64,000 bases of DNA from Solicola gregarius (GCF_025790165.1 NZ_CP094970.1:1612001-1676000), one strand, 5' to 3'. Positions 46,677 through 58,831 are shown, counted from the first letter of the stretch. Made by a program: numbers and translations. Notes: a model not told the origin generated them from the sequence alone.

Positions 46677-48587
46677 ATGAGTGCCTCGGAGACCAGCACC
46701 GCACTGCGCAACCTGCTCGACGGACGTTGGGCCCACGTACGCGAGCGGGCGCGTTCGCAGCTCGCCGACCCAGCCCTGCTGCCCGACCCGACGCTCGACA
46801 CCAGAGCCGCACGCGCCCGCGTGCTCGACCAGCTCCACGTCATCGCGAAAACCGGCTACCCGGCCGCGGGATTCAGCGCCGACCACGGCGGAGGCGGCGA
46901 CATCGGCGCCAGCATCACGTCGTTCGAGATGCTCGCGTACGGCGACCTGTCGCTGATGGTCAAGGCCGGCGTGCAGTGGGGACTGTTCGGCGGCGCGATC
47001 GAGAACCTCGGCACCGAGCGGCACCACGACGCGTACGTGGGGTCACTCATCGACCTCGACCTGCTCGGCTGCTTCGCGATGACCGAAACGGGTCACGGCA
47101 GCGACGTACAGAACCTCGGAACGACAGCGACATACGACTCCGACACTGACGAGTTCGTGATCCACACGCCGGATCGCCTTGCCCGCAAGGACTACATCGG
47201 CGGTGCGGCACAGCACGCGACGATGGCGGCGGTGTTCGCACAACTCGTCACCGACGGCACGACACACGGAGTGCACTGCCTGCTGGTGCCGATCCGGGAC
47301 GCAGAAGGCAGCGACCTGCCGGGCGTGACGACCTCCGACTGCGGGCACAAGGGCGGGCTCAACGGTGTCGACAACGGTCGGATCACCTTCGACCACGTAC
47401 GCGTGCCGCGCGCTGCCCTGCTGAATCGCTACGCGGACGTCGCCGCCGACGGCACGTACTCATCGCCGATCGAGAATCCGTCACGGCGCTTCTTCACCAT
47501 GCTGGGCACCTTGATCCGCGGCCGGGTCAGCGTCGCCGGAGCTGCAGGTGCCGGTGCTCGCGTCGCGCTGACGATCGCCACCGGGTACGCGAACGAGCGA
47601 CGCCAGTTCCGCCGCCCCGACGACAGCGAGGTGGTGATCCTGGACTACCTGGCCCATCAACGTCGTCTGCTGCCACTGATCGCACGCTCGTACGCCCTGC
47701 AGTTCGCCCAGAACGAGCTCGTATCTCGACTGCACGACATCGAGAGCGCCGACCATCCCGACCCGCACGCGCAGCGCGAGCTGGAAGGCCGCGCGGCGGG
47801 TATCAAGGCGGTAGCGACCTGGCATGCGACGCGGACGATCCAGGAATGCCGCGAGGCATGCGGCGGCGCAGGCTATCTGAGCGAGAACCGGCTCACGACG
47901 CTCAAGGCCGACACCGACGTGTTCACCACCTTCGAGGGCGACAACACCGTGCTGATGCAGCTGGTGGCGAAGGAGCTGCTCACCGCGTACGCGGCCGACG
48001 TCGGCGGACTCGACGTGCTGGGCATGGTGCGCTTCGCGACACGTACGGTCGCGGACGTCGTCGTGGAGCGTACGGCGGCGCAGCAGGTGATCCAGCGGCT
48101 CGTCGACGCGGTCTCCTCGGACGACGAGGAACACGACCTACTCGAGCGCGGCACCCAGCTGGAGATGTTCGAGGACCGCGAGCGGCACGTGCTCGAGACC
48201 GTCGCGCGGAGGCTGCGCCGCGCGAAGGACCGCGATCCCGACGAGGCGTTCGCGATCTTCAACTCCGCGCAGGACCACGTCATCCGGGCCGCGCGCGCCC
48301 ACGTCGACCGGATCGTGCTCGAGGCGTTCGTGGCGGCGGTCGACCGGTGCACCGACGACGAGACGCGGACGCTGCTCGACTCCGTCTGCGACCTGTACGC
48401 CCTCTCGGTGATCGAGGACGACAAGGCGTGGTTCATGGAGCACAAACGGTTGTCGGCGGGACGCGCGAAAACCCTTACGGCATCGGTCAACCAGCTGTGC
48501 GAGCAGCTGAGGCCGCACGCACTGACGCTCGTCGAAGCGTTCGGCATTCCCGACGAGCTCCTCGGTGCCGAGATCGTGCGCGCCTAG
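46677..48587 (+). CDS. Acyl-CoA dehydrogenase/oxidase family protein with long C-terminal extension
   Basis: A 636-residue protein. The first 430 residues follow the acyl-CoA dehydrogenase/oxidase fold (CFAMTETGHGSDVQNLGT; ACGGAGYLSENRLTTLKADTDVFTTFEGDNTVLMQLVAKELL). The C-terminal 200 residues are helical and resemble the acyl-CoA oxidase C-terminal domain (IFNSAQDHVIRAARAHVDRIVLEAF). The size is nearer to peroxisomal-type acyl-CoA oxidases than to 390-residue dehydrogenases, so electron transfer to O2 is possible. It starts 52 bases from the divergent sirtuin gene. Confidence 0.88.
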   Translation: MSASETSTALRNLLDGRWAHVRERARSQLADPALLPDPTLDTRAARARVLDQLHVIAKTGYPAAGFSADHGGGGDIGASITSFEMLAYGDLSLMVKAGVQWGLFGGAIENLGTERHHDAYVGSLIDLDLLGCFAMTETGHGSDVQNLGTTATYDSDTDEFVIHTPDRLARKDYIGGAAQHATMAAVFAQLVTDGTTHGVHCLLVPIRDAEGSDLPGVTTSDCGHKGGLNGVDNGRITFDHVRVPRAALLNRYADVAADGTYSSPIENPSRRFFTMLGTLIRGRVSVAGAAGAGARVALTIATGYANERRQFRRPDDSEVVILDYLAHQRRLLPLIARSYALQFAQNELVSRLHDIESADHPDPHAQRELEGRAAGIKAVATWHATRTIQECREACGGAGYLSENRLTTLKADTDVFTTFEGDNTVLMQLVAKELLTAYAADVGGLDVLGMVRFATRTVADVVVERTAAQQVIQRLVDAVSSDDEEHDLLERGTQLEMFEDRERHVLETVARRLRRAKDRDPDEAFAIFNSAQDHVIRAARAHVDRIVLEAFVAAVDRCTDDETRTLLDSVCDLYALSVIEDDKAWFMEHKRLSAGRAKTLTASVNQLCEQLRPHALTLVEAFGIPDELLGAEIVRA

Positions 48588-48598
48588 TGCACTGGTAG

Positions 48599-49906
48599 TC
48601 AGTCGATCGGGCGTTCCTTCGCGCCCAGCCGCCGCGGCTTGCGCATGATGATCGGCGGCGTCTCCCCGACGATCGCGTTGTGGTTGCGATGCCAGAACAG
48701 GTAGCGCGAGCTCAGGTTGATGATCGTTGCGAGCCGGTTGCGGTTGCCCAGCAGGTAGTACACGTGGAGCACGATCCACGAGACCCAGGCTATGAAACCC
48801 GTCAGCCGCGGTCCGTGGTTGATATCGGCCACCGCGGCGCTGCGACCTATCGTCGCCATCGTTCCCTTGTCGCGATAGACGAACGCCTTTGCCTCCTTGC
48901 CCGACTCCAGCCGCCCGATGGTCTTGGCTGCGTGCTTGCCGCCCTGGATCGCCGGCGGCGAGAGCTGGGGAAGCGGTGTTGGCGTCAGGGCGATGTCGCC
49001 GACGGCGAACACCCGGTCGCTGCCGCGTACGCGAAGGTCGTAACCGGTCTCGATGCGGCCGCCGCGACCTTGCGGTACGTCCCAGTTCGCGACGGCGTCG
49101 TGCACCGTGATGCCGCTCGCCCAGACCACGATGCCCGCCGGCAGGAACTCGTCGTCGTCCAGAACCACACCGTCCTTGCGTACCTCCTTGACCGAGGTGC
49201 CCAGGCGCAGGTCGACGCCGCGCTTCTCCAGCGCCTTGCGGGCGTACCTCTGCAGGCGGGGGTGGAACGGCCCGAGCACGTTCGGCAACATCTCGACGAG
49301 CGTGATGTGCACGCGGTCGGTATCGAGCTCGGGGTACGTCACGGGCAGGTCCGTGTTGCGCATCTCGGCGAGCGCTCCGGCGGTCTCGACGCCGGTCGCG
49401 CCACCGCCGACCACGATGACCCGTAGATCCTCCTCCTGGCCGTTGATCGCGGCATCCTCGAGGTTCTCGAACATCCGGTCGCGGACGGCGAGCGCCTGGC
49501 TGCGCCGGTAGAGCGGCATCGAGTACTCCTCGGCACCCGGAATGCCGAAGAAGTTCGCCGTCACGCCCGTCGCGATGATCAGGTAGTCGTACGCGACCGA
49601 CTGCCCGCCGTCGAGCTCGATCGACTGTGCCTCGTGGTCCATACGCAGCACGGTGCCCTTGATGTAGTGGACGTTGTCCTGCTTCGAACGGACCGAGCGC
49701 AGGAACCACGTGATGTCGCCGGGGTTGAGGGTCGCCGTCGCCACTTGGTAGAGCAGCGGCTGGAACGTGTTGTACGTATGCCGATCGATCAGCGTGATGT
49801 CGACATCGGCGCGGCGGAGCTTTCGTACGGCTGAGAGCCCGCCGAAGCCGCCTCCGACGACCACGACGTGGGGACGGTCGGTGCGGGTTGCCTCGTTCGC
49901 GTCCAT
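48599..49906 (-). CDS. ndh: Type II NADH dehydrogenase
   Basis: A 435-residue membrane-associated flavoprotein that passes electrons from NADH to quinone without pumping protons. FAD motif VVVVGGGFGGLSAVRKL at residues 14-30, NADH motif VIVVGGGATGVETAGAL near 165, and the quinone-side block AVGDIALTPTPLPQLSPPAIQGGKHAA. The C-terminal WVSWIVLHVYYLLGNRNRL region is the amphipathic membrane anchor of NDH-2. Convergent with the acyl-CoA dehydrogenase gene. Confidence 0.94.
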   Translation of the reverse strand: MDANEATRTDRPHVVVVGGGFGGLSAVRKLRRADVDITLIDRHTYNTFQPLLYQVATATLNPGDITWFLRSVRSKQDNVHYIKGTVLRMDHEAQSIELDGGQSVAYDYLIIATGVTANFFGIPGAEEYSMPLYRRSQALAVRDRMFENLEDAAINGQEEDLRVIVVGGGATGVETAGALAEMRNTDLPVTYPELDTDRVHITLVEMLPNVLGPFHPRLQRYARKALEKRGVDLRLGTSVKEVRKDGVVLDDDEFLPAGIVVWASGITVHDAVANWDVPQGRGGRIETGYDLRVRGSDRVFAVGDIALTPTPLPQLSPPAIQGGKHAAKTIGRLESGKEAKAFVYRDKGTMATIGRSAAVADINHGPRLTGFIAWVSWIVLHVYYLLGNRNRLATIINLSSRYLFWHRNHNAIVGETPPIIMRKPRRLGAKERPID

Positions 49907-50116
49907 GCTACGAACCTACTGCGATCGGGGCCGTTATGTCGTCGCCCGACCGCCCGTTGTCTGCCGGATCACGTGTCTGCTCGATCACGCTGATGGTGGG
50001 GTGGAATCTCATGCGTTCGATGCTGCTCCCCGCGTACGCGCGTGCCCTCCCGCGCACGGACCAGCCGGCTCGCTCGCGGGTGGCAGGGCCCTCGCGGCGA
50101 CGCTAGGGTCTTGGCC

Positions 50117-50752
50117 ATGTTCGGCCTGCCGGTGACGCGCAAGCACGCCATCTGGTTCGGTGCCGGCGTGCTCGTGCTGCTGCTGATCGCGGTGGTCGTG
50201 CTGATGCGGCTGTCGACGCCCGCGGAGGGTCGGCTGAAGCACGACGACACCCTGCAGACGACCAGGATCGACAAGGTCTGGCGGCAGGAGTTGCCCAGGG
50301 CCGATCGCTGCCTGGTGATCCGGCTCAAGGCCGACATCACCGGCAATGCGCGGCCGACGTGGGGGCTGACCGGCGCCGTCACGGTCTGGGAGCACCTGCG
50401 GGTGCACGACGCCACGCTGGGCGTCGAGGCTCAGGTACTTCGCGAGGACGGAGAGTGCGGCGACCCCATCGCGATGGACGGCGTCGCGTTCCGCTTGCTG
50501 CGGAAGGCCGAGGACGGCACTCTGCAGAGGATGGGGCAACTCGGCGGAAGGTTCGGCAAAGGTCGGTACGGCAACAGCATCAACGAGGGTTTCGTCGGCC
50601 GACTCGCCGGCGGCACCCATGATCGGGGCGACAGCTACCAGGCGACGCTCGGCGTGTACGTCGACCCCGACTGGGACGAGCACGACAACGTCTCGGGCGA
50701 TGTTCCGGCGGTCACGGACACCTTCGAGCTGCCGATCAGCGACGCCGACTAG
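50117..50752 (+). CDS. Hypothetical membrane-anchored protein
   Basis: A 211-residue protein that I do not recognise. A single N-terminal membrane segment (residues about 10-31, IWFGAGVLVLLLIAVVVLM) precedes a soluble domain with no clear motif; two cysteines (in DRCLVIRL and DGECGDP) could form a disulfide outside the cell. It ends in a 4-base overlap with the convergent purU gene. The 210-bp gap upstream shows no obvious regulatory structure. Confidence 0.75.
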   Translation: MFGLPVTRKHAIWFGAGVLVLLLIAVVVLMRLSTPAEGRLKHDDTLQTTRIDKVWRQELPRADRCLVIRLKADITGNARPTWGLTGAVTVWEHLRVHDATLGVEAQVLREDGECGDPIAMDGVAFRLLRKAEDGTLQRMGQLGGRFGKGRYGNSINEGFVGRLAGGTHDRGDSYQATLGVYVDPDWDEHDNVSGDVPAVTDTFELPISDAD

Positions 50753-51621
50753 CGGAACACGACCGTCCGGCTGCCGTTGAGCAGGACGCGGTTCTCGGTG
50801 TGCCAGCGCACCGCCCGCTGTAGCGCGAGCCGCTCGACATCGTGGCCGACGTCGACGAGCTGGGTCGGGCTCATCGAATGGTCGACGCGGGCGATCTCCT
50901 GCTCGATGATCGGGCCCTCGTCGAGGTTCGCGGTGACATAGTGCGCGGTCGCCCCGACCAGCTTCACGCCGCGGGCATGCGCCTGGTGGTACGGCCGGGC
51001 GCCCTTGAAGCTCGGCAGCATCGAGTGGTGGATGTTGATCGCGCGCCCCGCCAGGTCGTCGCACAGCTGCGGACTGAGGATCTGCATGTAGCGGGCGAGC
51101 ACGACCAGGTCGATGCGCTCATCGGCGATGACCTGGCGCAGCCGGTCCTCCGCCTGCGCCTTGGTGTCGGACGTGACCGGGACATGGTGGAACGGGATGC
51201 CGTAGTTCGCGGCGAGCGGCGCGAAGTCCGGGTGGTTCGAGACGATCGCGGGGATGTCGACGTTGAGCTGCCCGATGCTCGTCCGAAACAGCAGGTCGTT
51301 GAGGCAGTGTCCGAACCTGCTGACCAGCAGCAGTACCCGCGACCGATAACCCGCATCTTGCAACAACCACGTCATGCCGAACCGGGTACCGACCGACGCG
51401 AACGCGGCGCGTACCTCGTCGACGGTCAGCTCGCGGTCGCGTGCGTCGTGTACGTGCACCCGCATGAAGAACCGGTCGGCCGCCTCGTCGAGGAACTGCT
51501 GGCTCGCGAAGATGTTGAAGCCCTCGTCCATGAAGTGCTTCGAGACGGCGAAGACGATGCCGGGCACGTCGGGACAGGACAGCGTCAGCACGTAACCCTT
51601 GCGCTCCGGCGCCTCACTCAT
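50749..51621 (-). CDS. purU: Formyltetrahydrofolate deformylase
   Basis: A 290-residue enzyme that releases formate from 10-formyl-THF, balancing one-carbon pools and supplying formate to PurT. An N-terminal ACT domain (YVLTLSCPDVPGIVFAVSKH, residues 10-29) is followed by the formyltransferase-like domain with the catalytic block NIHHSMLPSFKGARPYHQA and final HxxxxD-type residues in VGATAHYVTANLDEGPII. Start ATG overlaps the membrane-protein stop by 8 bases. Confidence 0.95.
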   Translation of the reverse strand: MSEAPERKGYVLTLSCPDVPGIVFAVSKHFMDEGFNIFASQQFLDEAADRFFMRVHVHDARDRELTVDEVRAAFASVGTRFGMTWLLQDAGYRSRVLLLVSRFGHCLNDLLFRTSIGQLNVDIPAIVSNHPDFAPLAANYGIPFHHVPVTSDTKAQAEDRLRQVIADERIDLVVLARYMQILSPQLCDDLAGRAINIHHSMLPSFKGARPYHQAHARGVKLVGATAHYVTANLDEGPIIEQEIARVDHSMSPTQLVDVGHDVERLALQRAVRWHTENRVLLNGSRTVVFR

Positions 51622-52732
51622 GCTGGCCCGCCGCCTTCGGCCGCGATCGGAAGTACGCGTTGGCCGACGGCCGGAACACGAGCACGATCACCGCAACGGC
51701 GGCCGCGATCGTCGGGATCCCGGCGATGGTCGCGATCGCCGACACCACGATCGCGATGCCTGCAAGCACGACGAGCACGATCCGGGCGGTGTTCGATCTG
51801 CGCAGCATCAACAGCGCGGCTCCGAGTGCGGCGACGGACAGCACGAGCAGCGCCGCCATCGTGTAGACGACGGCTCGACCAAGGGTCTCGGCCGACCAGC
51901 CGAGATCCTCGATCTGCGGGTTGTCCTCGAGGGTCGGCTGGCTGAGCAGCTCGCGGCCGAGATCACCGGGCGACGCCGCGTACCCCGCCACCACGATCGC
52001 GGCGACCAACGCGACGAGACCGGAAATGATCGCCGCGGTCAGTACGGCCGCGAGCACCGTGCCGGGGAGCCGGGTCGTACGCGCCGGCGGCGGGACAGCA
52101 GCGTACGGTTGCGCGCCGGCGTACGGCGGGCGGCGGGCGTACGGCGGTGGCTGCGGGCTCCCGAACGGAACGTCGGCGGGGCGTGGCTCGTACGCGGGCG
52201 GCTGCTGCTCGGGCGGTGCCTGCTCCGTCGCGGCGTGTGCGGGCGGCGCGGCATTCGCAGCTTCGGTCGCCTGCTCCCGCTCGGCACGCCGGGCCGCCTT
52301 CTCCGGGTTGAACCACTCGTTCGACTCGCGCGACCACAGCAGGATGACGCAGCCGACCGCCATCGCGGCGGGAAGCAGCCCGGTCAGCCCCGCCGGGACG
52401 AACGCCAGGCTGCTCACTCCCGACACCACGGTCAGTCCGATGCGCGCACCGCGATGTCGGCGAGCCGCGTAGACCGCCAGGATGACCGCCGCGACGGCGA
52501 TCGCGGCACCGGCCATCAGGCCGAGCCGCAGCCATTCGAGCACCTGCGACGTCTGCAGGTCGTACGTCGACAGCGGCGGCTCGTCGATGACCTGTTCGAC
52601 CTGCGTGCGCAGCTCCGCGGGCACCCAGTCGGCCAGCATGACGGTGAAGCTGATCAGCACGACGAGCGAGCCGACGCCGGCCAGCAGGCAGGCCATGGTG
52701 ACCTTCTGCGGGCGCGGCGCACTGCTCGTCAT
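51614..52732 (-). CDS. Multi-pass membrane protein with Pro/Ala-rich cytoplasmic loop
   Basis: A 372-residue protein of unknown function. N-terminal half has about four membrane segments (VTMACLLAGVGSLVVLISFTVML; LGLMAGAAIAVAAVILAVYA), then a Pro/Ala/Glu-rich disordered loop (about 170-235, PPEQQPPAYEPRP...YARRPPYAGAQPYA), then four more segments, ending FRPSANAYFRSRP. Such proteins are common in actinobacteria. The ATG used begins MTSSAPRPQ; upstream are two large palindromes that probably control it. It is followed directly by purU, perhaps only by chance. Confidence 0.75.
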   Translation of the reverse strand: MTSSAPRPQKVTMACLLAGVGSLVVLISFTVMLADWVPAELRTQVEQVIDEPPLSTYDLQTSQVLEWLRLGLMAGAAIAVAAVILAVYAARRHRGARIGLTVVSGVSSLAFVPAGLTGLLPAAMAVGCVILLWSRESNEWFNPEKAARRAEREQATEAANAAPPAHAATEQAPPEQQPPAYEPRPADVPFGSPQPPPYARRPPYAGAQPYAAVPPPARTTRLPGTVLAAVLTAAIISGLVALVAAIVVAGYAASPGDLGRELLSQPTLEDNPQIEDLGWSAETLGRAVVYTMAALLVLSVAALGAALLMLRRSNTARIVLVVLAGIAIVVSAIATIAGIPTIAAAVAVIVLVFRPSANAYFRSRPKAAGQHE

Positions 52733-52793
52733 GCTGCTATCCCACCATGCCGGGCGACGCGCAGACGGCGCCGGTCCGCGGCGTACGCACCGA

Positions 52794-52827
52794 TGGACCT
52801 TTACCATGTAAACATGGTAAAGGTCCA
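52794..52827. promoter_or_regulatory. Perfect 16-bp-arm palindrome upstream of the membrane-protein gene
   Basis: TGGACCTTTACCATGT and its reverse complement around a 2-base centre. The inner part TTTACCATGT-NN-ACATGGTAAA recurs 62 bp away. Such long tight dyads suit a dimeric DNA-binding protein better than an RNA hairpin. Confidence 0.8.
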
Positions 52828-52860
52828 CTTTGCACGGAGAACTCGCCATGCAAGGCGGAT

Positions 52861-52884
52861 GTTTACCATGTTTACATGGTAAAC
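52861..52884. promoter_or_regulatory. Second copy of the TTTACCATGT palindrome
   Basis: GTTTACCATGT and its reverse complement (11-bp arms) around TT. It shares the inner 22-bp pattern with the first copy. The sequence between the copies also has a TTGCA...TGCAA dyad. Confidence 0.8.
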
Positions 52885-52909
52885 GTACGCCCGCAGCGAG
52901 CCCCGCGAA

Positions 52910-55502
<2,593 letters not shown>

Positions 55503-55588
55503 GTACGTCTCCGCAGTGTCGAATTGTTCGCTCGGCTTCGCACTCGCGAAGTGGTGCGAGCGGTTTCATCCGGTTCAACGTCAACTAA

Positions 55589-55609
55589 CTTGAGTCCATT
55601 CCACTCAAC
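55589..55609. promoter_or_regulatory. HAIR element (HspR-binding site) upstream of clpB
   Basis: CTTGAGT-N7-ACTCAAC matches the HspR-associated inverted repeat CTTGAGT-N7-ACTCAAG at 13 of 14 positions, about 87 bp before the clpB ATG. HspR bound here, with DnaK as co-repressor, is the known actinobacterial heat-shock switch. Confidence 0.85.
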
Positions 55610-55703
55610 TTCAGATCTCTTCCGATTTCTCGCCGCGCTGCGCTCAACGTGACGCGACCCACGTGGTCCACGGTATGAGATCCCTTGGAGTGCCGTCGAC
55701 CTC

Positions 55704-55722
55704 AGAGTTAGCGTTACCTAAG
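55704..55722. promoter_or_regulatory. Weak candidate iron (DtxR/IdeR-type) box upstream of fprA
   Basis: CAGAGTTAGCGTTACCTAA matches the 19-bp DtxR/IdeR consensus at about 12 positions, well on the right half and poorly on the left. Position before a ferredoxin reductase gene is plausible. Low confidence. Confidence 0.25.
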
Positions 55723-55753
55723 ACGAGTGAATCTATTCACGAAGGAGCGGCAC

Positions 55754-57097
55754 ATGCCGAACGCGCTACGCGTCGCCGTCATCGGCTCCGGCCCGGCCGG
55801 CATCTACGCCGCCGACGCGCTGGTGAAGTCCGATGCCGAGGTCACGGTCGACATCCTCGAGCGCGACCCCGCGCCGTACGGGCTGATCCGCTACGGCGTC
55901 GCACCCGACCACCCGCGGATCAAGGAGATCGTCAAGGCGCTGCGCAAGACGCTGTCGAACCCCCAGATCCGGTTCCTCGGCAACGTCGCGTACGGCACAG
56001 ACCTCAAGCTCGACGACCTGCGCCAGTTCTACGATGCCGTCGTGTTCGCGACCGGCGCGCGTACCGACCGGGCGCTGGACATCCCCGGCGTCGACCTGCC
56101 GGGCAGCCACGGCGCCGCCGACTTCGTTTCTTGGTACGACGGACACCCCGACGTACCGCGCGAGTGGCCGCTGACCGCCGAGTCGGTCGCGGTCCTCGGC
56201 GCCGGCAACGTCGCACTCGACGTTGCCCGCGTACTTGCCAAGACCGCCGACGAGCTGAGCACGACCGAGATCTCCGACAACGTGTACGAAGGTCTCGCGG
56301 CCAACCGGGCCAAGGACGTGCACGTCTTCGCTCGCCGCGGCCCGGCCCAGGTGAAGTTCACCCCGATGGAGCTGCGCGAGCTCGGACACTCCCCGAACGT
56401 CGACGTGATCGTGCACCCCGAGGGCTTCGAGCTCGACGAGGGGAGCATGGAGGCCATCCGGGCGAGCAAGTCGGTCAAGCTCGTGGTCGACCGGCTGCAG
56501 AACTACGTCGCGAGCGAGCCGGCCGGCAAGCCGCACCGCCTGCACATCCACTTCTGCGAGTCTCCCACCGAGATCCTCGGCGACTCGTGCGTCACCGGCC
56601 TGCGTACCGAGCGCACGGAGCTCACCGGCGACGGCAACGTCCGCGGCACGGCCACGTACACCGACTGGGATGTGCAGGCCGTCTATCGCGCGGTCGGCTA
56701 CCTGAGCTCACCGCTCGCCGACGTGCCGTTCGACCACCGCGCCGGTGTCGTACCGAACGACGGCGGGCGCGTGCTCGACCTCGATGGCGATGCGCTCCCC
56801 GGCGCGTACGTGACGGGCTGGATCAAGCGCGGCCCGGTCGGCCTGATCGGCCACACCAAGAGCGACGCCGCCGAGACGGTGGCGAAGCTGCTCGAGGACG
56901 CGACGACGTTGGCCGCGCCGGAACACGCCGACCCCGACGCCGTCACCGCGCATCTGGCCGGGCGCGGTGTCGCGTACACGACCTGGGCGGGCTGGGAGAA
57001 GCTCGACGCGCACGAGGTCGCACTCGGTGAGGCCGAGGGCCGCGAGCGGAAGAAGGTTGTCGCGCGCGAGGACATGGTCGGTATCTGCACCGACTGA
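55754..57097 (+). CDS. fprA: FprA-type ferredoxin/adrenodoxin-NADP reductase
   Basis: A 447-residue flavoprotein of the adrenodoxin-reductase/FprA type that shuttles electrons between NADPH and ferredoxins, which feed P450 and Rieske enzymes. FAD motif VIGSGPAGIYAADAL at residues 8-22, YGLIRYGVAPDHP, NADP motif VLGAGNVALDVARVL near 155, FARRGPAQVKFT, and GWIKRGPVGLIGHTKSDA near the C-terminus. The ATG follows AAGGAG by 6 bases; an upstream ATG-like start would add only MNLFTKERH. It could serve the P450s and the Rieske oxygenase in this window, which lack local reductases. Confidence 0.94.
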   Translation: MPNALRVAVIGSGPAGIYAADALVKSDAEVTVDILERDPAPYGLIRYGVAPDHPRIKEIVKALRKTLSNPQIRFLGNVAYGTDLKLDDLRQFYDAVVFATGARTDRALDIPGVDLPGSHGAADFVSWYDGHPDVPREWPLTAESVAVLGAGNVALDVARVLAKTADELSTTEISDNVYEGLAANRAKDVHVFARRGPAQVKFTPMELRELGHSPNVDVIVHPEGFELDEGSMEAIRASKSVKLVVDRLQNYVASEPAGKPHRLHIHFCESPTEILGDSCVTGLRTERTELTGDGNVRGTATYTDWDVQAVYRAVGYLSSPLADVPFDHRAGVVPNDGGRVLDLDGDALPGAYVTGWIKRGPVGLIGHTKSDAAETVAKLLEDATTLAAPEHADPDAVTAHLAGRGVAYTTWAGWEKLDAHEVALGEAEGRERKKVVAREDMVGICTD

Positions 57098-57304
57098 CCG
57101 CGGTATCCACGCTCGCCGTCTCCGAGACGACGTCGCGTACGCGGTTCTCCCGCTGGCGGCGGCCGGCCTGACGTTCGGAGCCTGGTACACCGTCTCCGCC
57201 CTCCAATAGCGCGACCCGCCGGTCCTCACCCACGCCCGGGGTAGCGCCGGACCACGGGGACGGCAGATGATACGAGGCACGGACCACCCTGCAGCTGGAG
57301 GAAC

Positions 57305-58831
57305 ATGTTCTATCCCCTGACGGTGCGCGATTTCCTCGATCGTGCGGAGACCGTCTACCCGGATCGAGTCGCCGTCGTCGACGAGCCCAGCCAGCCCGCC
57401 GAGTCGTGGGGAAGCGTCACGTACGCGGAGCTCGCCCGACGCGCCCGCGCGCAGGCGGCCAACCTCGACCGCCTCGGCGTGCCGGTCGGCGGGCGGGTCG
57501 CGATCGTGTCGCACAACTCCGCGCGCTTGCTGACGTCGTTCTTCGGCGTCTCGGGCTGGGGACGAGTGCTCGTGCCGATCAACTTCCGACTCGCACCCGC
57601 CGAGGTGAAGTACATCGTCGAGCACTCCGGAGCGGATGTGCTGGTGGTCGACCCCGAGCTACGTACCCTGCTCGAGACCGTCAAGGCCGACCACACGTTC
57701 GTGCTCGGCGAGGACGACGCCGAGATCTGGGGCGGCGACGCCGACCCGGCCGCGTGGGAGGGCGACGAGCAGGCCACGGCCACGATCAACTACACCTCGG
57801 GCACCACGGCGAGGCCGAAGGGCGTGCAGCTGACGCACCGAAACCTGTGGGTCAATGCGACGACGTTCGGCTGGCACGCGACGGTCACGGACAACGACGT
57901 GTACCTCCACACGTTGCCGATGTTCCACGCCAACGGGTGGGGCATGCCGTACGCCGTCACCGGAATGGGAGCCGAGCACGTCGTACTCCGGAAGGTCGAC
58001 GGCACCGAGATCCTCGCGCGCATCGAGGAGCACGGCGTGACGATGCTGTGCGCCGCACCCGCCGTCGTCACGGCGGCGCTCGACGGCGCGAAGACGTGGG
58101 AGGGCGAGGTGCCCGGTCGCGACCGCGTACGCATCATCGTGGCGGGCGCACCCCCACCCACCCGCACGATCGAGCGGGTACGCGAGGAGCTCGGCTGGGA
58201 GTTCATCCAGATCTACGGACTGACCGAGACCTCGCCGCTGCTCACCATGAGCCGGATGCGGTCCGAGTGGGACGGGCTCGACCCACACGAGCAGGCCAAG
58301 CTCCTCGGCCGTGCCGGCGCGCCCGCGATCGGCGTCCGCATCGCCACCGACGACGACGGCGAGGTGCTGTCGCAGTCGAACGTCAACCTGCAGGCGTACT
58401 GGAAGAATCCCGACGAGACCGAGCGGGTCCAGGCCGGCAACTGGTTCCACACCGGCGACGGTGGCGTCTTCGAGGACGGCTACCTGACGATCGCCGACCG
58501 CAAGAAGGACGTCATCATCTCCGGCGGCGAGAACGTCACCTCGATCGAGGTCGAGGACGCGATCAACTCCCATCCGGCCGTACGCGAGGTCGCGGTGATC
58601 GGCGTACCGGACGAGAAATGGGGCGAGATGGTCACGGCGTTGGTCGTCACCGAGGGAGGCGACGTGACCGAGGGCGAGATCATCGCGCACTGCCGGGAGT
58701 ACGTCGCCGGCTACAAGTGCCCGAAGCGGGTCGAGTTCCGCGAAGAGCTGCCCCGGACGGCGACGGGCAAACTGCAGAAGTTCAAGCTGCGCGAGCCGTA
58801 CTGGAAGGACCAGGGCCGCCAAATCCACTGA
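57305..58831 (+). CDS. AMP-forming fatty acid/medium-chain acyl-CoA synthetase
   Basis: A 508-residue ANL-superfamily enzyme that makes acyl-CoA via acyl-adenylate. The P-loop-like motif YTSGTTARPKG is near residue 163, IYGLTETSP near 303, the hinge and C-domain motif DRKKDVIISGGENVTSIEVED near 400, and the catalytic Lys in PRTATGKLQKFKLR at the end. Chain specificity cannot be told; the pattern resembles medium/long-chain FadD and dimethylsulfoniopropionate-type ligases equally. ATG preceded by GGAGG. Confidence 0.92.
   Translation: MFYPLTVRDFLDRAETVYPDRVAVVDEPSQPAESWGSVTYAELARRARAQAANLDRLGVPVGGRVAIVSHNSARLLTSFFGVSGWGRVLVPINFRLAPAEVKYIVEHSGADVLVVDPELRTLLETVKADHTFVLGEDDAEIWGGDADPAAWEGDEQATATINYTSGTTARPKGVQLTHRNLWVNATTFGWHATVTDNDVYLHTLPMFHANGWGMPYAVTGMGAEHVVLRKVDGTEILARIEEHGVTMLCAAPAVVTAALDGAKTWEGEVPGRDRVRIIVAGAPPPTRTIERVREELGWEFIQIYGLTETSPLLTMSRMRSEWDGLDPHEQAKLLGRAGAPAIGVRIATDDDGEVLSQSNVNLQAYWKNPDETERVQAGNWFHTGDGGVFEDGYLTIADRKKDVIISGGENVTSIEVEDAINSHPAVREVAVIGVPDEKWGEMVTALVVTEGGDVTEGEIIAHCREYVAGYKCPKRVEFREELPRTATGKLQKFKLREPYWKDQGRQIH

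Noticed and set aside
57098-57304. Small hydrophobic reading (YAVLPLAAAGLTFGAWYTVSAL) after fprA
   Set aside because: It looks like a membrane helix but has no start codon or ribosome site in frame downstream of the fprA stop.
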